Shown one piece after another: positions 1 to 8,771 of a stretch of DNA of 55,831 nucleotides. Under the pieces are notes generated by a model. It did no database searches and was not told the origin of the DNA. It saw only the letters and a program-made list of their open reading frames with translations. The position numbers and the translations under genes are program-made. The DNA is taken from NCBI GenBank assembly GCA_001657315.1, contig LYSV01000113.1, positions 1-55,831 of the forward strand, given 5' to 3'. The stretch comes from Flammeovirgaceae bacterium BBD 1991-12. GTDB lineage: Bacteria; Bacteroidota; Bacteroidia; Cytophagales; Cyclobacteriaceae. How positions within the stretch are numbered: the first letter of the stretch is position 1; each line of letters starts with the position of its first letter.

Positions 1-143
1 TGGCCAGTTTTGGTCAGTACAGTACCCTTGCTTACTGCCAAAGGACGCCAGTAGGAAGCAAAGTCTCTCCATTCATCCTCTGAAAATACGGTTAATTGAG
101 AAATATGATCTCTGAAATCTTCGTATATATCCGTTTCCGGCAT
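1..143 (-). CDS. Crp/Fnr-family transcriptional regulator, N-terminal part only (runs off window)
   Basis: On the minus strand an ATG at 143 opens a frame that stays open to the window edge (47 codons). It begins MPETDIYEDFRDHISQLTVF and continues with WRDFASYWRPLAVSKGTVL. This fits the start of the cyclic-nucleotide-binding sensor domain of Bacteroidota Crp/Fnr proteins, where an EEW-like helix is followed by a 'KKGxxLxxxG' beta strand. The cNMP-binding roll and the helix-turn-helix would lie outside the window, so neither ligand nor targets can be inferred. The call rests on a short N-terminal pattern. Confidence 0.55.
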   Translation of the reverse strand, partial: MPETDIYEDFRDHISQLTVFSEDEWRDFASYWRPLAVSKGTVLTKTG

Positions 144-267
144 TCAGATCAGTATTTATAGTGTAATGTGTCTGTATTTCAAAAATAATATTTTCTGATT
201 CTCCCTACTCCTACCTGGAAAATCAATTTAAATGTAATTTAGAGTACCCGGAAATTGACTCGACGGT

Positions 268-456
268 ATGCAACTTCTTTCTGACCTGACAGCGGCCGTG
301 TCCATGTTAAGCTTTGTATTCATGGCCATTGGCCTGTATAAACCATGGTTGATGCTATGGTGGGAAGACACCCAGAACAGAAGGAAGATCATCAGGGTTT
401 ATGGCACTTCTGCGTTGTTTTTTCTGTTGATCCACCTGGTGCTGGAATGGGTGTAG
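268..456 (+). CDS. Small hypothetical membrane protein (62 aa)
   Basis: The 62-residue product has two hydrophobic stretches (about residues 7-24 and 46-60) separated by a basic and tryptophan-rich linker (LWWEDTQNRRK), suggesting two membrane spans with a positively charged cytoplasmic loop. I do not recognise a family. It stands alone between the divergent Crp/Fnr-like gene and the zinc-ribbon gene. Membrane-like composition and a clean ATG support it, but at this length chance cannot be excluded. Confidence 0.45.
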   Translation: MQLLSDLTAAVSMLSFVFMAIGLYKPWLMLWWEDTQNRRKIIRVYGTSALFFLLIHLVLEWV

Positions 457-543
457 TGAAATGGTTAAGTCATTCAGAACAGACCTGCTCCCGGGATAAT
501 CTATTGCACTAATTATAAACAGTACAAACAATAGCTTGTAGAA

Positions 544-918
544 ATGTCTCTGACAGAATGTTCCCATTGTATAACAAAAATTGTGTTCCCTGATAGTGGA
601 ATTTGTCCGGCATGTGGCAAAAGCAAATTTGAGTTACCCGGAAAATCCCGTGAAGAAATTCTTGTTGAGCAGGAAAAAGATGAGTTGGAGCGACATATCA
701 GCTACTATAAAAGGAGAGGTCCTCAGATTTTAATTTCAGGTATTTTAATTACAACAGCGGCTATTGCGTTGATCATCCTAACCATTATATCAGGAGTATT
801 TATCATCTGGTGGTATGGAGGAGTACTCGCGGGAGCAGCTCTTATAGGTAAAGGTTACTCGCAGATCAGAAATGCACGTGAGCTCCAATTTATGTATGAC
901 AAAAAATTCAGAAAGTGA
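544..918 (+). CDS. Zinc-ribbon membrane protein (hypothetical)
   Basis: The N-terminus carries a zinc-ribbon signature, CSHC at residues 6-9 and CPAC at 21-24. A charged helical stretch follows (EEILVEQEKDELERH), then two membrane segments at about residues 60-82 and 86-102, and a basic tail. This architecture, a small zinc ribbon tethered to the membrane, is common in Bacteroidota proteins of unknown function. The ribbon may bind a partner or nucleic acid at the cytoplasmic face; that is inference. Confidence 0.7.
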   Translation: MSLTECSHCITKIVFPDSGICPACGKSKFELPGKSREEILVEQEKDELERHISYYKRRGPQILISGILITTAAIALIILTIISGVFIIWWYGGVLAGAALIGKGYSQIRNARELQFMYDKKFRK

Positions 919-1024
919 ATGAGTAACACAAATCCATACTGTTTAAGTAGTACAGCTAAATTCTGGCAACCCGGAATTTTTTTGTTGTCTAATATGATCG
1001 AATCTACCACATTATTGAATAGTC

Positions 1025-1360
1025 ATGAAACCCCTTGAACTTGCTCTCAAATACATGAGTATCTTTTTCTCAGGCAGTAACCTGGAAGAAATGAGATCAA
1101 TACTTCATACCGATCTCCAATTCCATGGCCCTCTTTTCCGGTTTGACAATGCCAATGATTATATTAATTCCCTGCTGGACGATCCACCAAAAGAATGTGT
1201 CTATCGAATCCTGCAGACATACGAACGGGATTCATCAGCTTGCCTCATTTATGAGTTTTCAAAACCGGGCATCGCTACCCTCATGGCTCAGACCTTTGAA
1301 ATTGAAAGGGAAAGGATAAAAAAGATCATATTGATTTTCGACAGGAGCATCTTCCGTTGA
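1025..1360 (+). CDS. Hypothetical protein, NTF2/SnoaL-like fold
   Basis: A 111-residue soluble protein. It opens with a helix typical of NTF2-like proteins (LELALKYMSIFFSGSNLEEM), followed by a 'LHTDLQFHGPLFRFDNANDYINSLL' type segment and alternating strands ending in IERERIKKIILIFD. That order of helix, 'dl.f.gp' strand, short helix and terminal strands matches the SnoaL-like cone fold used by small enzymes and stress proteins. No catalytic residues can be assigned. No operon partner lies close. Confidence 0.55.
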   Translation: MKPLELALKYMSIFFSGSNLEEMRSILHTDLQFHGPLFRFDNANDYINSLLDDPPKECVYRILQTYERDSSACLIYEFSKPGIATLMAQTFEIERERIKKIILIFDRSIFR

Positions 1361-1542
1361 GGTATCAGTAGTTATCATACGTCTTGCCCGGGCCTTCTGC
1401 CCAACTGTTTTTTACTCTCCCTGGAACAGTAACAGAGCTATATCTGAGTAAAAAAACCTACCTGAATATACCATAATTATGGCATTGAATCTGAAGGATA
1501 ATTGAAAGAATTTTGTTTCTGTCAATTCAAAAATTTAAAACT

Positions 1543-2127
1543 ATGGCTCAGTTTATTGCTATTAATCCTGATGTGGAGGTTAGTGGAGATACGGTTCTGG
1601 CATTCATGAACTCAATGGAGCGTGGTAAGGAAACCCGCAGGGAAATACTCAAAAATCATGGCATTGAGCCAAATTCCAAGCTGTGGTACAGGCAGCAGGT
1701 CTGGCTGGACGCCTACAGGGAAGTATCCGATTCGTTGGGACAAATGAATTTGTTTTTGATCGGTAAGGCTGTGATCAAGAACGCCAGTTTCCCTCCTATG
1801 CGAAACCTGGAAGAAGCCCTGCACTCAATAAATATTGCTTACCACATGAATCACAGGTTAAATGGAAAAGTAATGTTTGATCCGGCCTCAGGTACTTTAA
1901 CCGATGGTATAGGTCATTACAATCTGGCTGAATATGACAGCAAGGAAAGAAAAGCGGTAATTGTATGTACCAGTCCGTATCCCAGCAAATTTGATGAGGG
2001 TATTATCACACAACTGATCAGAAAATTTAAACCAGCCGACTCCGTCAGCCAGCAGGTGGTACTGGATGAAGAAAAGGAAACAAGAACAAAAGGTGGTGAT
2101 AGCTGCACCTTTCTTATCCGCTGGTAG
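1543..2127 (+). CDS. V4R / heme-NO-binding-like small-molecule sensor domain protein
   Basis: I place the start at the ATG at 1543 (MAQFIAINPDVEVSGDTVLA) because an A/T-rich leader typical of this phylum precedes it; a TTG lies ten codons upstream. The 194-residue product is mostly helical and ends TRTKGGDSCTFLIRW. This resembles the C-terminal 'R.kGgdsC.y.I.w' signature of V4R/4-vinyl-reductase-like and HNOB-related domains, which bind small ligands and often sit beside signalling genes. A preceding 'CTSPYPSKFDEGIITQLIRKF' segment fits the same fold. No output domain is present, so it may act as a stand-alone sensor. The family call comes from motif memory and is moderate. Confidence 0.55.
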   Translation: MAQFIAINPDVEVSGDTVLAFMNSMERGKETRREILKNHGIEPNSKLWYRQQVWLDAYREVSDSLGQMNLFLIGKAVIKNASFPPMRNLEEALHSINIAYHMNHRLNGKVMFDPASGTLTDGIGHYNLAEYDSKERKAVIVCTSPYPSKFDEGIITQLIRKFKPADSVSQQVVLDEEKETRTKGGDSCTFLIRW

Positions 2128-2239
2128 TGACTGAATAAGAAACATAATTTCGTAAAGGCTATTTTTTAATTTCATTGGATCGGCGAATTGAAACGCTGTA
2201 ATGACTTTTTCAATTCTGGATTTTTTCATCCAATAGCGT

Positions 2240-2274
2240 GGGCCGGGACCTGTAAGAGGGACCGGCCCTTTTTT
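2240..2274 (+). terminator. Rho-independent terminator after the V4R-like gene
   Basis: A 7-bp GC stem (GGGCCGG at 2240-2246 pairing with CCGGCCC at 2262-2268) is followed directly by six T residues. It lies 113 bp past the stop of the upstream gene. A second, weaker nested hairpin (ATTGGAT...ATCCAAT, with AATTGAAA/TTTCAATT inside) occupies about 2174-2233. Confidence 0.75.
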
Positions 2275-2334
2275 ATACTGCGTTACACCAAATAGTAAAC
2301 CAAATGACATTAACTCTTATGGCGTAGCATACAC

Positions 2335-2365
2335 TTTGTGGTTAAAGGGGCTTTTGACATTTTTG
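2335..2365 (+). promoter_or_regulatory. Bacteroidota-type promoter of the AraC-family gene
   Basis: TTTG at 2335-2338 is followed after exactly 19 bp by CATTTTTG at 2358-2365, one mismatch from the phylum consensus TAnnTTTG. Transcription would start near 2371, giving a short leader before the ATG at 2385. Confidence 0.55.
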
Positions 2366-2384
2366 GGTCTGCAAAATACTTCGC

Positions 2385-3227
2385 ATGATCTACTCATTTC
2401 AAGGCAAAGAGTTTGGGTCATATTTCGGTATGACAGACCACTACCCGGTCGATCAGCATGAGTTCAATCAGCATGAGGGGCTGATCAATATTCTGTGGAA
2501 CAGATCAGAGGCTGATTATACGGTTTATATCGATGCTCTGCCGCATGTGCTGAAGCCCCATCAGATCACGACCAGCACCTACCTGCAAAAAGTAAGTTTC
2601 GACAAAGCGGCCGGACCTATAACAGCTTTTACTTTCAACCGGGCATTTTACTGCATACAGGATCATGATCATGAGGTATCGTGCAACGGGATCATTTTCT
2701 TTGGCACTCAGCAGACTCCTGTGATCACCCTGGATGAGGATGAGAAACGCAAATTTGATCTTTTGTATGAGGTTTTTGTTGATGAGTTCAAAACCCGGGA
2801 TAACATTCAGGGAGAGATGCTGCGAATGCTGCTGAAACGACTGATCATCAAAACTACACGACTGGCAAAAAAACAGCTGATACCTGAGGTGCTTGATGAC
2901 AAGCAGGTGGACATTATCCGAAAGTTCAACGTACTTGTAGATATGCATTACCGCGAAAAACGACAAGTGAGTGACTATGCAGAAATGCTCTTTAAATCCC
3001 CGAAGACCATCACCAACCTCTTTGCCAAATACAAGCAGAAATCCCCCTTGCAGATGATCCATGACAGGATCGTACTTGAAGCTAAGAGGCTTTTGATGTA
3101 TACCGATAAAACCGCGCGGGAAATAGCCTTTGAACTGGGCTTTGAAGAAGTTACTTCCTTTCACAAGCTTTTTAAAAAAGTAACGGCGCAGACTCCCCAG
3201 CAGTTCAAGCAGGAAATACGGGGATAG
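2385..3227 (+). CDS. AraC-family transcriptional regulator
   Basis: 280 residues. The C-terminal ~100 residues form the double helix-turn-helix of AraC proteins. The first HTH lies around VSDYAEMLFKSPKTITNLF. The second is TAREIAFELGFEEVTSFHKL, followed by FKKVTAQTPQQFKQE, the hallmark end of the family. The N-terminal ~180 residues look like a cupin-type sensor (HEGLINILWNRSEADYTVYI, then FNRAFYCIQDHDHEVSC). The ligand is unknown. The gene has its own promoter. The AhpD-like and cupredoxin genes downstream on the same strand are plausible targets, by position only. Confidence 0.9.
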   Translation: MIYSFQGKEFGSYFGMTDHYPVDQHEFNQHEGLINILWNRSEADYTVYIDALPHVLKPHQITTSTYLQKVSFDKAAGPITAFTFNRAFYCIQDHDHEVSCNGIIFFGTQQTPVITLDEDEKRKFDLLYEVFVDEFKTRDNIQGEMLRMLLKRLIIKTTRLAKKQLIPEVLDDKQVDIIRKFNVLVDMHYREKRQVSDYAEMLFKSPKTITNLFAKYKQKSPLQMIHDRIVLEAKRLLMYTDKTAREIAFELGFEEVTSFHKLFKKVTAQTPQQFKQEIRG

Positions 3228-3531
3228 TGAGACTCATGGGGTATGGTTACTGAAGCTATGGGTGCCTGACGTCTTTGAACATGGTCAGAGGGCAATTTAC
3301 CAATGAACAATAACAAGGTATTGTCTGGTCAAATCACCCATTGATTTTAAGCATACAGATCTACCCTGAAGTATACCGGCTTTCCCATCAACTACAGTAA
3401 AACAATCCGGAATTAGTGAACAAAAGGAAAAATCGACAACCCGAAGGGAAATACGGACCCTTACCTACCGGAGACAGGCCCGTAAAATTGTATTGTAATT
3501 GAAAACAGAAAACAAAAAAACAATACAGATT
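3228..3531. other. Intergenic region without a gene (304 bp)
   Basis: No open frame of coding character and no strong hairpin. TAAAATTG at about 3484-3491 is one base short of a TAnnTTTG -7 element and could serve the next gene, but I see no matching -33 element. Confidence 0.4.
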
Positions 3532-4080
3532 ATGGCAACTTTTAATGTCCCCACGAGAGAAGAAGTAAGCGAAAACAACCAGGTTATTTTTGACAACTTA
3601 CAAAAAGGATTAGGTTTTGTGCCCAACCTTTACGCTACCTATGCCTACAGTGAAACAGCGCTGGGTGATTACCTCGCATTGCAAAACAGAAAGAGCACGC
3701 TTAAGGCAAAGGAAAGAGAAGTTATTAATCTGGTGGTAAGCCAGGTTAATGAGTGTGCGTACTGTCTGGCTGCCCATACTGCCCTTGGTAAAATGAACGG
3801 TTTTACTGACGAGCAGATCCTGGAGATCCGTTCAGGGCAGGCTTCATTTGATGCCAAACTGGATGCTCTTGCAAAATTTGTGAAAGACATCACTATCAAC
3901 CGAAGTAAGCCCAGCCAGGAAGCCGTAGATAACTTCCTTGCCGCCGGATACGACAAGGCCAATCTGGTGGATACCATCATTGTTATCGGAGACAAGATCA
4001 TCAGTAACTTCATTCATGGCACTACGCAGGTCCCTGTTGACTTTCCCGCTGCCCCTGCTCTGGAAGAGGCTACGGCCTGA
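3532..4080 (+). CDS. Carboxymuconolactone decarboxylase / AhpD-like peroxidase-related enzyme
   Basis: The ATG at 3532 is preferred over the TTG at 3499 because the conserved part starts MATFNVPTREEVSENNQVIF and the TTG only adds a Lys/Thr-rich stretch. The CMD/AhpD redox motif ECAYCLAAH (CxxC followed by a His) lies at about residues 79-87, after the usual 'KAKEREVINLVVSQVN' helix. Proteins of this type are small helical alkylhydroperoxidase-like thiol enzymes, usually about 180 residues, as here. The substrate is unknown. A strong terminator follows, so it is probably a single-gene transcript. Confidence 0.85.
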   Translation: MATFNVPTREEVSENNQVIFDNLQKGLGFVPNLYATYAYSETALGDYLALQNRKSTLKAKEREVINLVVSQVNECAYCLAAHTALGKMNGFTDEQILEIRSGQASFDAKLDALAKFVKDITINRSKPSQEAVDNFLAAGYDKANLVDTIIVIGDKIISNFIHGTTQVPVDFPAAPALEEATA

Positions 4081-4096
4081 TCAATAAATTTTAATG

Positions 4097-4144
4097 CCTG
4101 ATACGATCGTGGATGACCTAAAAGATCGTATCAGGTGATCTTTT
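4097..4144 (+). terminator. Terminator after the AhpD-like gene
   Basis: A perfect 12-bp inverted repeat (CCTGATACGATC at 4097-4108, GATCGTATCAGG at 4124-4135) with a 15-nt loop is followed after five bases by TTTT. It begins 17 bp past the stop codon. Confidence 0.7.
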
Positions 4145-4175
4145 ATCCACAACAAAACTTAAAAAGAGAAAGATT

Positions 4176-4547
4176 ATGAAAAATTTAATTCCCGCGATTA
4201 TAGTAGGACTATTGCTGGCATCAAGCATAGCAGGCTTTGCTCAAAAAGCCAAAACCATTAAGTTGGAGCAGACGCCCGGTGAATTTGCCACTACGGAGCT
4301 AACATTGAAGTCAGGGACTCCCTATGTATTTGAAGTTAATAACAAAGGTGTCGATCATGCCGTAGGATTCGTGATCGCGCCTGAAGGAAAAACCGATCAG
4401 GAGCATCACATTCAAAGTGCTTACCTGTCAAAAACCATCAAGGACGGTGAGTCGGCAAAGTCGGGTGAAGTAACATTGGAGAAGGGTGAATATGTATACT
4501 TCTGCCCGCTTAATCCCACGCCACAGTATAAAATAACGGTGAAGTAG
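4176..4547 (+). CDS. Secreted cupredoxin (plastocyanin/azurin-like) protein
   Basis: 123 residues with a clear signal peptide (MKNLIPAIIVGLLLASSIAGFAQ, cleavage after about residue 22). The mature part is an all-beta domain containing a His in 'NKGVDHAVGFVIAPEG' and a Cys in 'YVYFCPLNPTPQYKITV'. These match the first His and the Cys of type-1 copper sites. The usual second His and Met after the Cys are not obvious (the residues there are PLNPTPQY), so the copper site may be incomplete or divergent. Probably periplasmic. It has its own terminator. The neighbouring thiol enzyme suggests an oxidative-stress or redox context, by inference only. Confidence 0.75.
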   Translation: MKNLIPAIIVGLLLASSIAGFAQKAKTIKLEQTPGEFATTELTLKSGTPYVFEVNNKGVDHAVGFVIAPEGKTDQEHHIQSAYLSKTIKDGESAKSGEVTLEKGEYVYFCPLNPTPQYKITVK

Positions 4548-4581
4548 CAAGCGAATTCAGTCAGAACATTTCCACTGAATG

Positions 4582-4610
4582 AAAACACGGCTCTCAAGGT
4601 CGTGTTTTTT
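4582..4610 (+). terminator. Rho-independent terminator after the cupredoxin gene
   Basis: A perfect 8-bp stem (AAAACACG at 4582-4589, CGTGTTTT at 4601-4608) around an 11-nt loop, merging into a run of six T residues. Confidence 0.8.
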
Positions 4611-4768
4611 CTGTTGTGAGTGAATACAGATGGCTCCAGCGCTCCACACGATGAAAAATGGATCATATATTTGGTTTTTACGCTTTCAAGCCATATACTC
4701 GTGATATGTGTACATACCCCCCAAGTCATTTTATTTTAGAGATGACGTGGGTATAAAGCTTAATTCCA

Positions 4769-7423
4769 ATGACCCCCAAAACAGAAACCCCCGTCCTGTC
4801 TCTCCTGTTGCCTGCCCTTTTAACTTTGATACTCTGGCACATTTCAGCCAAAACGACTCATGGTCAGATCATGGACGATTTTTCAGACGGAGACTTTATC
4901 GCCGGTCCGGCGTGGATAAGCTCCAATGAATCCGGGAACGGGAGCGACTTTCAGATTATCAACGAAGAGTTGAACAGCAATGGCCCCTCATCTTCGACCA
5001 CTTTGTGGATAAGTACGCCGGGAATGACTAATTACCAAACAGGGCAGACCATTTGGCAGTTCAGTTGCCGGTACCTTTCAGCACCCAGTGGTTCGAATAA
5101 CATTAGGGTGTACCTGCTGAGTAACGCTGCCGATCTCACGAACGCAACTGAGGGGTACTACATACGACTCGGAGAATCCGGATCCGCTGACGGCATTGAC
5201 CTGTACAGAGTTGGTTCATCCACCCCGGTAGTAGAAGATGCCAACCCCACTGTTTCATCTGAGATCGATGTTACCATCCGGGTTATACGTGATGGGGACG
5301 GGACATGGACCCTTGAGGCCGACCCGGGTAGTCAGGGGTCGTTTTTGCTGATAGGAACCGGTACAGATACCACACCTGTATCCGGAGATTATTTTGGGTT
5401 TCTGGTCAATCACACTACTACAAGGCGGCAGGGCTTTTTCTTTGATGATGTTTCGGTGACTTTTGTGGATAATCAGCCCCCGAAGTTGCTTCAGGCAGAG
5501 GTGATTGACGACATTACCCTGGACCTTGTTTTCTCAGAACCACCTGAAAGGTCCGTTGCCTCAGATGTTACCAATTACAATGTAAACAATGGCGTAGGCC
5601 ATCCGGTGACTGCAATAAGGGATACTACTGATCCGGCAAGGGTGCGGCTTATCTTTGAAACTCCGTTTGCTTCCGGGATCATCCATGAGCTAACGGTTGT
5701 CAATATGAAGGATGATGCAGGCAACATAGCCGGTGAGGAAAAAGCGGAATTCCTGTATTACAAAGAGGTCATAGCTGGATGGCGGGATGTGATCTTTACA
5801 GAGCTGATGGTTGATCCGACTCCTCCCAATGACCTGCCCGAATCAGAGTTCATTGAGCTATACAACAACAGTACTAAAGTTTTTAGATTAACAGACTGGA
5901 CCATAGAGGATCGGGTGAGAACAGGAGGGCTTGAGGAATGGTTCTTTTTCCCCGGTGAATACCTTATACTTTGCCCGTTGGCATTTGTGTCACAATTTTC
6001 AGATTTTGGCCAGACAATTGGTGTAGCCTCATTTCCCACCTTAAACGACTCCGGGGATGTACTTGTGCTCCGGGACAACCACGGAATGCTGCTGGATTCG
6101 ATCAGCTACGACAATTCCTGGTATCGGGGGTCCTCCCGAACGGAGGGCTGGACGCTGGAATTGATCGACCCGGCCAATCCATGCAGTGACAGTAACAACT
6201 GGGCTGTTTCAGAAGATGAGCGGGGAGGTACACCCGGGAGCCAGAACTCAATATTTGCTGAAAAACCGGATCTGTCAGGCCCCGAAGTGGTGGAGGTGCT
6301 GGCGGCCCATCCGGATACTATCACTGTCAGGTTGAATGAAAAAGTGGAACCAGAGTCTGTACCGGCTGCCAGCTTTCTCTTCAAACCGGAGGTCGGGATC
6401 AATGAAATTCTTTTAAGTAAAAACCGTACGGAGTTAACATTGACCATGTCAGAAGGACTTTTGTCAGGGGTCTTGTATGAACTTACCATCACCGGCCTGC
6501 TTGATTGTAGCGGGAATCAAAACCTGACTGAACCACAAGTGTTTGCACTGTTGGAGGAACCTGATAAAAATGATATTCTGATCAATGAGATACTATTCAA
6601 TCCTGTAGCGGGAGGACACGATTTTGTTGAGCTCTACAACAATTCAGACAAGTACATCAATCTTGGGAATATTAGCGTCGGCAATTTTGAAATTGATAGT
6701 GCCGGTAATCCAAAGATCATTAATTCGAGGTCTGTCACCGCCGAAAACAGGGCATTTCCGCCAAATTCCTACCTCGCTATAACTACTGACATAGAAAACA
6801 TAGCCAACCATTATCCACTATCCAGGGTTGATGACCTCCTTGAGGTATCACGATTGCCATCTTTTCCGGACAAGGATGGTTCCGTAGCCCTGTCGGATAC
6901 CCAACACATATTGATCGATTATTTTGAATACAGTGAAGACTTTCATTTTGAGCTCCTTGCCGATAAGGAAGGGATTTCGCTTGAGAGGGTATCTTTTGAT
7001 GTGGAAACGAATGAACAACACAACTGGAAATCAGCCGCTTCTACTGTCGGGTTTGCCACTCCGGGCTATCGCAACTCTCAGCTTGTAAGCCGCCATGCCG
7101 TGCCTTCCGGTGGTATTACGGTGGATCCGAAGGTGATCATACCTGACGGTTCAGGCCTGAATGATTTTACCACGATTGCATATCAGTTTGAAACCCCAGG
7201 AAACGTAGCTAACGTGCGTATTTTTGATCCACAGGGCCGTGAGATCGCCGTATTGGCCAACAATGACATCCTGGCAGCCGCCGGATTTTACACCTGGACA
7301 GGCACGAACGCTGAAGGAAGAAAAGTAAGAACTGGTTACTATCTGGTATACTTCGAAGTTTTTGATGCCCGGGGCAACGTTTCCAAACATACTGAAAAGG
7401 TGGTGGTGGGCAACAGGTTTTGA
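4769..7423 (+). CDS. Large secreted lamin-tail-domain (LTD) surface protein
   Basis: 884 residues. An N-terminal signal (to about residue 33, ending THGQ) is followed by a concanavalin-like beta region with a 'DDFSDGDF' start. Then come an Ig-like Big_5-type segment (about 240-330, PPKLLQAEVIDDITLDLVFS), a first LTD (about 340-490, VIFTELMVDPTPP...SEFIELYNNS), a second Ig-like segment, and a second LTD (about 600-760, ILINEILFNPVAGGHDFVELYNNS). The C-terminus is an FlgD-type Ig domain (VRIFDPQGREI...GRKVRTGYYLVYFEV). Such proteins are exported and surface-associated in Cytophagales. The C-terminal domain resembles those on proteins handled by T9SS, though it lacks the classic type A ending. 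No enzymatic domain is visible. Confidence 0.85.
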   Translation: MTPKTETPVLSLLLPALLTLILWHISAKTTHGQIMDDFSDGDFIAGPAWISSNESGNGSDFQIINEELNSNGPSSSTTLWISTPGMTNYQTGQTIWQFSCRYLSAPSGSNNIRVYLLSNAADLTNATEGYYIRLGESGSADGIDLYRVGSSTPVVEDANPTVSSEIDVTIRVIRDGDGTWTLEADPGSQGSFLLIGTGTDTTPVSGDYFGFLVNHTTTRRQGFFFDDVSVTFVDNQPPKLLQAEVIDDITLDLVFSEPPERSVASDVTNYNVNNGVGHPVTAIRDTTDPARVRLIFETPFASGIIHELTVVNMKDDAGNIAGEEKAEFLYYKEVIAGWRDVIFTELMVDPTPPNDLPESEFIELYNNSTKVFRLTDWTIEDRVRTGGLEEWFFFPGEYLILCPLAFVSQFSDFGQTIGVASFPTLNDSGDVLVLRDNHGMLLDSISYDNSWYRGSSRTEGWTLELIDPANPCSDSNNWAVSEDERGGTPGSQNSIFAEKPDLSGPEVVEVLAAHPDTITVRLNEKVEPESVPAASFLFKPEVGINEILLSKNRTELTLTMSEGLLSGVLYELTITGLLDCSGNQNLTEPQVFALLEEPDKNDILINEILFNPVAGGHDFVELYNNSDKYINLGNISVGNFEIDSAGNPKIINSRSVTAENRAFPPNSYLAITTDIENIANHYPLSRVDDLLEVSRLPSFPDKDGSVALSDTQHILIDYFEYSEDFHFELLADKEGISLERVSFDVETNEQHNWKSAASTVGFATPGYRNSQLVSRHAVPSGGITVDPKVIIPDGSGLNDFTTIAYQFETPGNVANVRIFDPQGREIAVLANNDILAAAGFYTWTGTNAEGRKVRTGYYLVYFEVFDARGNVSKHTEKVVVGNRF

Positions 7424-7652
7424 TTTGTAGTCGATGGTATTCGGTCAATGGCCTCAAAAGTTCCTGGTTATCGATAAAACAATGCGGTAACCATTCCTCT
7501 TGTCAGATTAAGAAACCGGAGTCAGACATTAAAAATCGGAAAATATCTACACGCGGCAAACCTGGCTTAGGGTTGAACCTGACTGATTAAACTATTCCAG
7601 GATTGACGGTTTGCAATATTTCCATTAATTCATTTCAAAGCTGATTTTTTGA

Positions 7653-8417
7653 CTAGTTGAACTCGTAGATTTTCCTGTCATTTAAAGGCTGTAGAGGCCT
7701 GTAGTTATTTTTGATGATTTCATGAAACTTACTTATTTGATCACTGGAAGTCTCTACTGGACTTTTCATGACAAACCACGTGACAATTTCTGAGCACGGC
7801 GGGGTAGTCAAAGAGCCGGTATAGGTATAATATGCGGTACTTTGGGGCAGCAGATCTTTGATATTTACCTTGCTCTGGGAGGTATAGTGAGCATCGTCAT
7901 CTTCGGGCAAATTATCTATAAAGTTTGCTAAAAAAGTATTTTCCTTACCCTCTTTAAAAAGTATCCCTACCACCACAAGGTTTCCTGTGATCTCATCTTT
8001 ATGAACCAGGTGTGTTTCCATCGGATATCGTTGCCCATCCCTGGTATGCTCTGAATCCGTATGAAAATGGAACTGTACCAGATCATAATCTCTTCCATTC
8101 AGTGTTAGTTTACTTCCTGCCTCATATTCAAATTCTATAGTATGGCCATTATTTACAAGGTCAATCGGTACAGACTCATATTGTGTCTCCAGTGCCACTA
8201 AACCTGGGCTCACAACCACACCTGTAATATCTACAGGAGATTGTAACTGTCCTGAACATTGCGCATAGCATGTGCCCCAGTTTGCAGTATTGGATTCTCC
8301 CTCATATTCCCATTCTCCCTCAATGCATGAGGATTCCATGACTTCATCGTCGTTTGAGCAGGAAGACCAAAAACCAGAAAAGAAAATAATAGACACTATC
8401 AGATACCTTTTATTCAT
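7653..8417 (-). CDS. Alpha-class carbonic anhydrase, lipoprotein
   Basis: 254 residues. The alpha-CA core is clear: QLQSPVDI at the substrate-pocket start, QFHFHTDSEHT giving zinc ligands H117 and H119, METHLVHKD giving the third ligand H136, and the conserved SLTTPPCSE motif. It would hydrate CO2 to bicarbonate in the periplasm or at the cell surface. The leader (MNKRYLIVSIIFFSGFW then SSC at 18-20) and the following SNDDE point to a lipoprotein with Cys20 lipidated. It lies downstream of a 44-aa ORF and of a repeat-controlled promoter, so expression is probably regulated. Identity is secure; the lipobox is slightly atypical. Confidence 0.93.
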   Translation of the reverse strand: MNKRYLIVSIIFFSGFWSSCSNDDEVMESSCIEGEWEYEGESNTANWGTCYAQCSGQLQSPVDITGVVVSPGLVALETQYESVPIDLVNNGHTIEFEYEAGSKLTLNGRDYDLVQFHFHTDSEHTRDGQRYPMETHLVHKDEITGNLVVVGILFKEGKENTFLANFIDNLPEDDDAHYTSQSKVNIKDLLPQSTAYYTYTGSLTTPPCSEIVTWFVMKSPVETSSDQISKFHEIIKNNYRPLQPLNDRKIYEFN

Positions 8418-8477
8418 AATTAAATCCTTTTTAAGTTAGGCCACTGTTTTTTGCGAGATCTCAGTGTGACTGTTATA

Positions 8478-8612
8478 TTAATTAGTGGAAAGGTTGGCTT
8501 CGATCAATTCGGTGATCTGCCAAACACGCAGGCTGTCTCTTTCAAGTTCTTGCTTAAGATTAATGGCATGTATGTGCAACCTGGACTCCAGGTCAGTGTC
8601 AAAAGCTTTCAT
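8478..8612 (-). CDS. Possible small protein (44 aa) upstream of the carbonic anhydrase
   Basis: On the minus strand, ATG 8612 to TAA 8478 encodes MKAFDTDLESRLHIHAINLK, then a Glu/Arg-rich helix (QELERDSLRVWQITELIEAN). It is predicted almost wholly helical and amphipathic. It sits 60 bp upstream of the carbonic anhydrase and downstream of the phased-repeat promoter, so it may be the first cistron of that transcript. No family is recognised. At 44 codons it could also be leader sequence. Confidence 0.35.
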   Translation of the reverse strand: MKAFDTDLESRLHIHAINLKQELERDSLRVWQITELIEANLSTN

Positions 8613-8771
8613 TATTGGCACTGATATACATTTAAAGAAAAGGCAGGCACATTTTTATTCCAGGTAGTGAAGGTATTGTCGTCTACTCTGCGGGAATTTA
8701 CTTTGAGAGATCCAAAGTCATTGTGTTCCGTTGTATTTTCCACGGTTAAAAATTTTTACTTGTCGTAAGGA

